A DNA stretch of 27,608 nucleotides from assembly GCA_028565635.1 (NCBI GenBank), contig JAOXYB010041726.1, forward strand, positions 1 to 27,608, read 5' to 3'. This stretch comes from Phoronis ovalis (lineage: Eukaryota > Phoronida > Phoronidae). Position numbers and translations under genes: made by a program. This document shows, one piece after another, positions 10,771-19,800 of this stretch; positions within the stretch are counted from its first letter, which is position 1, and each line of letters begins with the position of its first letter. The notes beneath the pieces were generated by a model, which did no database searches, was not told where the DNA came from, and saw nothing but the letters and a program-made list of their open reading frames with translations.

Positions 10771-10853
10771 TATATAAAACTGTAAGAGTTTTATATACCC
10801 CAGTTTCAAATTTGGAAACTGCCTTTTGAAAAACCAAACTTTTATGAAAAGTT
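10771..10853. repeat. Cluster of three adjacent hairpins
   Basis: Three perfect inverted repeats follow one another. TATATAAAACT/AGTTTTATATA has a 5-base loop (10771-10797). CAGTTTC/GAAACTG has a 7-base loop (10801-10821). AACTTTT/AAAAGTT has a 3-base loop (10837-10853). They lie inside the 9188-11174 element, about 320 bases from its right end. No coding frame or RNA family was recognised. Confidence 0.75.
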
Positions 10854-11179
10854 AAACTTACAGTAAAGATGAGAAATCGCATCTAAGCCGCGTTAGCGTT
10901 ATTAATAAATAATGCTTTGTAGTTCCATATTTCGTTGGTGCATTTGGGCGAATCGTGTTATTATTTTGTCTATCTCATGTTTGAAATCATAATGTATATT
11001 TATGTGGGCAAGAGAGGCTAACCTTTCCATCCCCATGGTAGCTCTTGTGTAATTATGTAACCTTCTGCCACTTAAATATACGCCCGATTCCGTGATTAGG
11101 GCGTAAAAATGTTCCTGTTATTTCAAAAGGGGGGTGCGAACGCACCCAACGCACCCCTCCATCTGACGGGCCTGGTATT

Positions 11180-12116
11180 ATTTATTAGTACCATTTCTCC
11201 AAATTACCTTTATATGTGTTTTGCCTCCTAAAACAAATTTCGGATCACCGCTAATAATATTTCCAATGGAATTTTCATGCCCAGTACAGCAGGAGGTGAT
11301 TTACGCTTCTCGCCGATGATTTTCACAATAATTGTTTCCACGTTGAACAAACAAGGTGGTATACCACTGAATAAATTTATCTAGGTACGTGACCAACAAA
11401 ATAAATTTACTGTTTGTTTAAGGTTTGTAAGAGTTTTTTCTTTTGAAAAAAATTGCATTACACCTGACTTTCGCTTAAACAAGCAGATTTTATTTGATAA
11501 ACTGGCAGTCTTCAAGATTTGCCTTATGTGACTCAAACAATAGATTTTAAAAATCTTAAATCTTCATGCCAGGAGTACAAAGAAGTTAATAATCGCCCCC
11601 TCTCTAATAATCGCCCCACCCCAGAAAAGCCAAGGCGATTATTAGAGAAAATACGGTATACACTTATATCGTTGCCCATTTTTTCTTGTATCTCAGTCCC
11701 CTTATGATTTGCTTGGATCTTTGTAGCCTTCATGTAAGTTGTTCACGTGACGAAAGGATGACATGCAAATTGAATGGTTCATGTTGAAATAGTTTGTGTC
11801 TAGTTAAAATAAACGATGTGAGATGAAAGTCATTTTAATTATTGTCTTACTTTTTAAGGAATCATGGAAATAGAAAACATAATTATATGTAACATTTGCT
11901 TATTAAATATATTGTTATTTAATGAATAATTATAAGTACACAATTATTATCATAGTGCTCTTTGCTATTGATATACTCCACTAAATAAATCTTGTTACTA
12001 CAACAACTTAATATTAAAATAGATTAAATTATGATGATATTTCATTATTTCACTGATTATAATATTTCAATAGTTTCATAAATGATGAGAAAATATTGAT
12101 CAAATTGATGACACAG
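11180..12116. other. Gene-free spacer downstream of the repeat-protein gene
   Basis: Contains the 11587-11660 motif cluster, otherwise AT-rich sequence without a supported gene. The part next to 12117 is the probable 3' UTR of the minus-strand gene. ATTAAA hexamers on the minus strand at 11923-11918 and 11839-11834 are possible poly(A) signals. Confidence 0.4.
11587..11660. repeat. TAATAATCGCCCC motif cluster, possible transposon end
   Basis: TAATAATCGCCCC occurs at 11587-11599 and 11605-11617. Its inverted form GGCGATTATTAGAG is at 11634-11647, running into AAAATACGGTA. Short repeated motifs beside a 'TACCGTATTTTCTC'-type end are what many DNA-transposon termini look like. No partner end was found, so this would be a solo relic. 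Confidence 0.4.
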
Positions 12117-12974
12117 TCAATAGCGCTGTAATATGTTTTGTCCATTTTCTTTAAGTCTCTTTCCTTGCAACTCAAATAATAATCCAACAGCACCTCTATG
12201 GTTTTCCCTGATATCCATAGCCATAGGTTTGGTCCTTGGAGGTGGCTGAATAGTACTGAAAGGTTGATGGTATTTATGAACAGTTTCTGCTGTAGGATAT
12301 CCTCTATGATTTTCGGACACAAATGATGCCTCAGGCTTTATTCTAGGGACAGGATTTGGAGATACAAATCTTTCAGTGTCTAAATGAGGATAGGTTCCTG
12401 CATACCCTGCATTGGTTTTATAATCACAGCTCCGATGAACTGGAGTACTTGTATCAAATTTTCCATAGTTGTGAAATAGATTCGACATAGATTCTCCTCG
12501 ATGCTGCTGCGCTATCTGTTTAGCTTCAGGCTTAGTTCTTGGTATCGGGTTCGGTGATAAAAATCTCTCTGTGTCTAGATGTGGGAAGCTAGCACTTCCT
12601 AAACATTCACTGACACCATAAGAGTCTTGTAATAAATATCTCTGTCTTGGAATTCCTGCTGATGCACATCGTGTATGTAACAAACCCCCATCATTGCGTA
12701 TAACAGTATCAATGGCTCCATCTGTTGACTGAAAAAAGTTTTTAGCCCCTTCAGCCTTCACTCTGGGTACTAATCTAGGTATTGCACGTGGTTGGTTATA
12801 TATTACACTTGGCCCTTCCTGCGTATAGTACCTGTGGGGTAACCTACTGTATTGACTTTCTTGCCAGTCCTGCCAGGCTTTATAACAGATATCGGCATTA
12901 TGATCATGATCGGAAACAGTCGTGCTTGTACTGCTAATACTGGTTAAGGAACTTCTGTCTGTGTAAAGTGACAT
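12117..12974 (-). CDS. 285-residue proline-rich repeat protein, possible cilium/sperm microtubule-associated type
   Basis: The frame runs from ATG (12974-12972) to TGA (12119-12117) with no intron. It starts Ser/Thr-rich (residues 1-25), then has four copies of a P-R-[VTI]-K-P-E-A-like unit near residues 70, 145, 210 and 246. Copies 2-4 continue into H-R-G and a hydrophobic [LV]-F/H-x-Y or LFELQGK segment. Copies 2 and 3 are each preceded by P-H-L-D-T-E-R-F-[LV]-S-P-N-P (131-143, 196-208). There is no signal peptide or membrane segment, so it is probably intracellular. Short proline-containing repeats with a conserved basic core are common among ciliary and sperm-tail microtubule inner proteins; that function is inference and I do not recognise the family. 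On the minus strand TTTTTAG ends at 12981, just before the ATG, so a 5' UTR exon is possible (donor GTAAGT near 13248). Confidence 0.75.
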   Translation of the reverse strand: MSLYTDRSSLTSISSTSTTVSDHDHNADICYKAWQDWQESQYSRLPHRYYTQEGPSVIYNQPRAIPRLVPRVKAEGAKNFFQSTDGAIDTVIRNDGGLLHTRCASAGIPRQRYLLQDSYGVSECLGSASFPHLDTERFLSPNPIPRTKPEAKQIAQQHRGESMSNLFHNYGKFDTSTPVHRSCDYKTNAGYAGTYPHLDTERFVSPNPVPRIKPEASFVSENHRGYPTAETVHKYHQPFSTIQPPPRTKPMAMDIRENHRGAVGLLFELQGKRLKENGQNILQRY

Positions 12975-13100
12975 AGTAATCTAAAAACTATCAATGTGAA
13001 AATAATTAGTAAAGTACAAAACATGTTTTAACTTTGTTGTAAATACTCAGAAACAAAGGACTTTCAAGAATAACTACAAAGATAACATTATCGACTGCCC

Positions 13101-13116
13101 CTTATAAATGACGTCA
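13101..13116 (-). promoter_or_regulatory. Adjacent CRE and TATA-like box
   Basis: On the minus strand a full palindromic CRE (TGACGTCA, 13116-13109) is followed directly by TTTATAAG (13108-13101), about 130 bases before the ATG of the 285-residue gene. This spacing suits a compact promoter with transcription starting near 13075. It competes with the model in which the ATG exon follows an intron ending at 12981. CRE-driven promoters are well known for post-meiotic sperm genes in mammals; extending that here is inference. Confidence 0.45.
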
Positions 13117-13119
13117 AAA

Positions 13120-15150
13120 AAAGTATCTCATGTCAAATACAGGTTATAATAGTATTTAACATTGCCTGTTATGAAGCGCTAAACAATAACATATGAAAAT
13201 GTACGGTTACGAAATTCGCCTAAAGCTGTACTTTTTTAATAAACTTACAAGAAAATGAATTCATGCAGTTGTAAAGTAGCGAGCTGAAGCGTAACCAAGG
13301 AATCTTGCCTTTATTATGCAGAGCCAGTCATCGCAATGTGCTGTCATCCGGTGATATTGCAGTATCAAATTATTAAAATAAAAAACTGCTAGTTTTGACA
13401 AAGATGCTACTTACTTAAAGCTGTAACATTTGGCTGATAATAAAATATATCATGACCAGGTTTTCTTACATTCAGATTAACCAATAAATAGCATTGTTCA
13501 TTTATTCATGCGCGGCTATAAGCAGCACACTAACTCCACGTTAAGAATTTTTCTCCGCTTGGTGTCACTAACGCCCGGTCTAATTCAATTAACATGTCTC
13601 GTATATGCACAGCGACAAGTGCTTGCGATTTCGGCTATTTAAAACACAGCCTTAAATTCCCACCAAGTTTTTTGTCAAGTCCTCCCCCCTCCGGGGACAC
13701 GTGTACAAAATTTGTTATTTGCATTATCGCATTATTTATGATTTACTGGATATTAATTTTGAGAAATGAAGCAATTAATATATTTCAAGGTCCTACATTT
13801 CTTCATGGAGTCCTAGAAACCAAGGAATATCAACAATCAGCAAAAACCTTAAATACGTGTTTTCCGCTATGTCGTAAAGTAAACATTTTAAAGGACACAA
13901 TTAAAAACTGATATTTATATAATTGTTTTTCAAATACAATAGCAGTGATTTGGCTGGCACCAACAGAGATATCTAGGTTGGGACATGGGTATCCAGATTC
14001 AATGCATAAGAAGTTGTCATGCACAAGAAAAAGAAATATCAGTGAATGAATCATGCTTAATATGTGTGGAAACTTCTCAGAAACAACAGCAAAGACTCGC
14101 CGGTTCCCTGTAAACATTTTATAATAGCTTATATTATCCTAGTGTTTCGAATCGTCTTACAAATTCGAAAAATACATTCTAGCAAAAATTCTTACTTTCA
14201 GTTATACGCATAAATTCAAATTATATATTACTTTTCGTCATTTTTTATAATTAAGTGTACCATTTCGTTAATTATATACCGCCTGCTTGTTGCATGCATC
14301 GCTGGTCAAGTCTAAATCAGGTAAGTTCAAGTATTTCATTAAAAGCTATGTCTAGTGTTCTTGAAACAGTACTCAATTAAGAAAATAAAAGTACATATTA
14401 CTGTCACTGTCAATATCTACTGATGAAGAAAAAACAATGATCAATAAGATATTGTCTACTGCATATATTTGTTATCTACATGTTCTTATGCATTATGTGA
14501 ACTTACTTTAGTATACGCCTGCGATATGTATACCTGGTGTAAGGACACAATTATTTCAGCCCATTTTTATAGAAACATAAATCATTATAAAAAATTCCCA
14601 AACATTTCGCGAAAAAACATCTGGGTAGAACTGAAGGTTACCATGTAGCCTACTCCAGTTAATTTTTCGTGTAGGCGTGACGGCAATTTGTTTTGCTGTA
14701 TTCCATTTTGAAGTCTAACCTCGGAAAAATACTCAATCACAAGGAACAAAATTCGTACTTTTGACCTAGTCAAGTAAAAACAAAATAAAATTCCCACGCA
14801 AAGGAGGAAAAGAGAAAAAAAATGGTGAATTTAAGGCACAGAATTGCATTCAGAACTACATCCATAGTCCGACGTCTGCAGTGCGGTTGCGGCATTTAAT
14901 TGTGTCCTTATATATGTCACATACACCACTTTAATGATATGATTATCCAAATCAACTGTGTTGAGCTACATTAGCATTCGAAGCTAGCTACTGTAGGTAC
15001 ATTTGAAATTAGAAACTATAAAGCTATTTATGCTGCAAGCATAAATTTATAAATGTATACTTTTTAATTTTATTTCATAGGCACCTGCGTTTTTTATGTT
15101 AATGTATGTAATTTACTAATGACTGCAAATAAACGTCATTTGACATAAAT
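13120..15150. other. Intergenic stretch without a supported gene
   Basis: Open frames at 13594-13911 (+), 13830-14117 (-) and 14585-14797 (-) show no domain, overlap each other, and are of a length expected by chance in this composition. A 13-base near-match to the RFX X-box lies at 13291-13303. Nothing else was recognised. Confidence 0.4.
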
Positions 15151-15155
15151 GTTCA

Positions 15156-15690
15156 AGCCCCGGGGAGGTATTCCCATTCAAAGTGACCAATATCTATTTT
15201 TACCATGGGGTAAAATTAATTAATTAATTATACGAAGGCGTATTTTTTGAATTTTTTTTTCTGTTGATATCCGTCGATCGTAAACTTGCCATACTTCCGC
15301 ATTTTTTACCCTAGGGTGCACTTTTGGAGAATTGTTTTACATGGTTTTCGCAAATAGGTTTTTACTATGAGGTATATTTCTGGAAAGCAATATTTACCAT
15401 TTGTTAAGACCATACCAAAAAGATAAGTTGCTTAACGGGCAAAATCCCTATAAAACTGAGTAGGTAGAGCTATTTTTTATTTTTATTTAAAAAAACGTTT
15501 AACGGGCAAAAGCCCTTAAAAACCGGGTCGATAGGGCAAAGTATAATGCGCCCATTAAATATGTTTTATTAAAAAAAGTAAAAGTGAAACGCCAAAATTG
15601 AAGTTGTCGCATTTGTTAAACTAGGTTTCTTTTTGGGCTGGCCTAGGATCAAACTCCCCCGCCAATTTTTTTGTCTAGAGCCTCCCGGAG
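15156..15690. mobile_element. Transposon-like relic with CCCCGGGG-type end and internal repeats
   Basis: The block opens with AAGCCCCGGGGAGGTATTCCC (about 15155) and closes with GCCTCCCGGAGTTCA (about 15680-15694), which match loosely as inverted ends. Inside, TTAACGGGCAAAA-[TG]-CCCT is repeated at about 15432 and 15499, each followed by a TA-rich then GGTAGAGC/GATAGGGC stretch. I recall 'AGCCCCGGGGGGGTACTCCC' as a very common repeat end in cnidarian and mollusc genomes. There is no coding frame. Boundaries are approximate. Confidence 0.45.
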
Positions 15691-15699
15691 TTCATGTAT

Positions 15700-16893
15700 A
15701 TTGCATTGGAATTTCAAATGCTAAACACATGCGTTTGTGAACACGAAAATGTATTTAAAACGCATTTAAGATATATTTTCATTATTGAAACAGAATTATG
15801 ACAAACTGCAATTAATGTGTTCTACTCCTGTACATTTTTAATAGCATAATGTGACGCATTTTATCACTCATCATAGCATGCACCTTTCTAACTACGCTTT
15901 AGCTTAGCATTGGTAATGTTTACATCATGGTCCAAATGCCAACTTAACTATATATACATTTTTTGTTTTATAAAAATAAAAAGGTTATTAAAGAAATTTA
16001 TGTTTCTATTATAATCATCTATAAAGTTTTTGATATTTAGATATAAATGTTAGGTATCTGTTTTTTCCGGAAACAAATAATTTATAAATCTAAATTTCTT
16101 GGTCAAAAATTTAGAAATTTGCCCGCTATAGCGGTTACTCAAAATGCAGGTAAATCCTCAAAATTGAAACTGGAGCCAGCTTTTTGAATTTAGTATTAAG
16201 TTTATCACCAACGTTGTCCAATTGTATTGTTAGCTGATGTAAGCAGTTGTTTTCTAGGCTCTAGTTAATCACTATTTTAAATAGTTTAATTTATTCTTCG
16301 ACTAGATTTTGCCAAGTTGTCGATATAATTTCATTTTCTGAATTTATTTTATTTCACTGAAATAGCATAATACATAATGACACCACAACACTGTAATAAA
16401 GTGAAGACGAAATTAAACCATTTTTCTAGGAATAAAATTTAACCTTGAAATAGATGTAATGCGCATGTCTTAGCATCAGTAATGACATCATCACAATGAA
16501 TTGGTGATAAAAAGTTTTCCTTTATATTTCAGTTTCATGCTTTAAGTGAATTTTTGTAGCGCACTGTCATACCAAGACGGATCAGCAACATTTTGCACCA
16601 ATACGAGGCATCTGCAGAGGTGCATGACAGATATTTGAACGCAGATATATATATACATGCATAAGAATTAATTGCGATATTGAAAGCTTATATTAATTAT
16701 TCCAATTCTGAACATAACTTTTAAATCATTATTTCAAGTAGTTTGTATGTCCGTGACCACAATTACAATGAAATGTAAAAGCAATTTATGTACTTTCATC
16801 AACTGCAGATGTGTATTAGCAGACACCAGCAGATTGGTGATGAATGTGGCGGGCAAAATATTGCCGTCATACCTAATCTTAAGCATATGTAGG
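15700..16893. other. Upstream region of the neurotrophin gene
   Basis: AT-rich sequence with no supported coding exon. It should hold the promoter and any 5' UTR exons of the neurotrophin gene. The frame around the proposed start stays open upstream to an ATG at 16747, but those extra residues do not look like a signal peptide. Confidence 0.4.
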
Positions 16894-19800
16894 ATGGAAA
16901 AGAATCTTTTATTTTTTGCATTTCTGTGTATTTTTCCAGTCGGTAAGTATATATTTTTTGTTTCTTAAGCTGCAATGTTGAGTTTGCTTGCTCAATTATA
17001 TTGTTTTAAAGAATGAAGACGTTCCAAGCTGGTTACCTTAGCCAGTTACTGTAGCTAACTGTTTAGCATAAATGTAAGATTTCATAATTTAGTTGCAAAT
17101 GTGTGCAAGGTAACTTGGAAGTGTTAAAATCCTTCTGATTTTGCTTTGGCTACGAGCGATGTAAAATGCGGTTGAATTGCATTGATCGAGACAGAAATAA
17201 GAAAAACGTACTTTATATACTGTTGCCAATATATTTATAATTATAAAATAATGACGCGCACCATGCCACAATGTGTCAATAGCAAGGAGTTCGCTTTTAT
17301 TTATTTTTTATCGATATGTTTTGGCGTTATATTTTAGCAACAGGTTGGAAAATGTTAAATATCTTTGTGCCCTACAAAAAGTTTGTTTGGTTACATTATT
17401 TAAAGAAAAACAAACAGTGACAATTTTAGGATCAAAATCATTGTTATTGCTGTATGTTCTAGGTATTCAGCGACATGTTTAATTAACTCTCAAACAGTAC
17501 TTGTACCATAATGTGAAACTTTACTAATAATAGAAATAATGTAAAATACTGTATACGCCTAGAAATTGCTCCAGGGTTTGCTAATAAGTCCACAAATTGT
17601 CGTTATGTGGTAACGCCTATTTATTGGATAAGTTGACTTTTGACATTAAGCTGAACTGGTTGACTCTATAAATCGAAATTGTTACATCTCGTCAACTAGT
17701 CTAAACTCAGACCACGTTTCAGGGGGTAGAACTTTGATACCACGGTCTTAGTAATATAGAATATATATTCACAATGCTGATAATGATAAAATAAACTTGA
17801 ATTGAATATATATTTATACTAAGGATAATTCTGAATGTAATAGAAATTATAGTGTCTGTGATCTGAGTGAAGAGACTTAAACATGAATATGAAATTATAC
17901 GCGCAATCAATGTATAGTGAAGTTAATAAGGTAGCAATGAAAGATACTGTTAAATCTAATTATAAAATATATCAAATCAAAATATATTTTAAAACTTGTT
18001 AAATTAGGTGTATTAAACTTTGTAATAAAAGACGTGAAAGTGTTAAGTTTAGAATAGTTTTTGAGTTACACAATTACTTGCAGGTAAGTTGACAACGCAT
18101 TTTAATTAATCATATAAAGTCGTTTTTCTTCTATCACAAATGTCAACATATTGTAGAGTATTTTTTTGGTGTTAACAAAAAAGGAATACTATGTTTTGTT
18201 TTTCATCCTTTTCTAGTTGGATGGCGCACAATACCTTGTATAGTAATGAATACGTGACTTTAAACATTGTTTTTATTACAGGTACTCGAGCATCTGTATT
18301 TCAACAATTACCCGAAATCACAAACAATAACGGCGCTCTACCTCTGCTCATTAATTGTAAGTACTAATTAGAGTTTTGAAATGCATGCAGTGGCAACAAT
18401 TCTGGAACACAATTACTACAAAAACAACTGTGGTTTTCAAAAGGGCCCTTAACTTTTGACTGTGTAAAATGATTAATAAAACTAGAAGGAGTGGTAAAAC
18501 AAGCAGAATCCACCCCACAAGTCTCCATTAATGAATCGCGCTGACGCACATGGAATTGTGGGATTGTTCATTCACAAAACGCATGAATTATAGGATCGTT
18601 GATTTGTTCTGTTAAGCCATCTTGTGAATACAAATTATATATTAAATATGGAAACATGTATGTGCGTGTGCGTGTGCGTGTACGTATACGTGTGCGTGTC
18701 AGTGCGGCGTGTGTGCGTGTGCGTGTGTGTGATGTACGAAGGTACTACAGTGCTCATCTGATTCACCAATCATCAATAAATACAAATCAAAATTCATGTT
18801 CACCCATAAATCAACATATTCCATCTATATCCACCAATCACCAGTAAAATGATATCAATCACGATACTATAGCCCAATCACTAATAGATAATTTGTCCCA
18901 ATCACCAGTTACCGATAAATATCAAAACAACAACAAAATAAACACGCCAATCACCAAAAAAGTATATGAAATACTTTTCGTTCTAATTTTCCCTATTATC
19001 TAGAAACAGCAGCTTTTTGTGGGCAGAGTAAAGTCAACAATTAATTACTTCCGATAATATAGCTTAAAACTCAATTAACATACTCTTTCTAGGCATTCTT
19101 CTAAAAAGCACTTTTCTTTTGGTCAGCCCACCTACACTGCTTTGTATTTTAATTGTGAAATAGATATTTCAGGAGATACACTGTCGCGCATCAATAAAAT
19201 ATACGTTGACGTATTTTTGTAGTTCATTTTTACCGCTAAGTGGAAGTAAACATCGATTAGTTCACAATTCAAATGTGAACGTAAAATACAATTTAATAAT
19301 ATAATTATTATACATTTAAATTACCTAAAATTGTCGTCATCGTTGTAATTAGGTTGATTAGAAATAGTTCAGACGCTACGTTTTTTCTTTTTAAATAGTG
19401 TAAATTATTATATTTAAGTCACCAAAATTTCAAATTTAATTTCTTTCCTAATTTTAATATAACAAATAGTAATAAAGACATGATAGCAGTGGAGACAAAA
19501 TATGAACAATAAAGTATAAAAATGAATATTTTAAAATCGTGTCTATGTACGTGCATGTAAAGATTTGTGAATTATTAATTTGCATTTAGGTATTTGTTTC
19601 ATTTAATATTCTAATACAGTCAGTACCTTGAATAATAGCCTTAATATCCATTTCTTCGAAATGGATTAAGTCCAAAAGTATCCAAACTTACTTCATGTTT
19701 CAAGTTGTTTCCAAGTTGTTAAAAAGTGGTTTTATCTGCTAATAAGTCGCATTTGTTATTTCGATGTTGAAATATTTTTTTTTAATTCTTAAAATAATTA

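Larger units (their letters stand above)
9188..11174. mobile_element. Candidate non-autonomous DNA transposon, about 2.0 kb
   Basis: The left end reads CAGGGCCGTCAGA and the right end is the inverted match TCTGACGGGCCTG, with one internal mismatch. Both ends have a TTTTCAAAAGGGGGGT-like block close by (about 9206-9220 and 11121-11136). The right one runs into a perfect hairpin GGGTGCG-AA-CGCACCC at 11132-11147. GTATT flanks both ends (9183-9187 and 11175-11179), a possible 5-base target duplication. CAGGG-type ends are typical of hAT-like elements, which normally duplicate 8 bases, so the superfamily is open. No transposase frame is present. The interior holds a GC-richer patch (9240-9345), a 20-bp palindrome, a diverged internal repeat, an inverted YY1-like site (ATGGCGGCCAT, 10534-10544) and three adjacent hairpins. 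Confidence 0.6.

Noticed and set aside
12050-12322. 90-residue minus-strand frame overlapping the repeat-protein gene
   Set aside because: It is a shadow of the 285-residue frame and lacks its internal repeat structure.
16747-16893. N-terminal extension of the neurotrophin from an upstream ATG
   Set aside because: The extra 49 residues would put the hydrophobic signal peptide in the interior. Starting at 16894 gives a normal signal peptide.
18599-18847. Open frame with V-R-V-R repeats
   Set aside because: It is a translation of the GTGTGC microsatellite inside intron 2.
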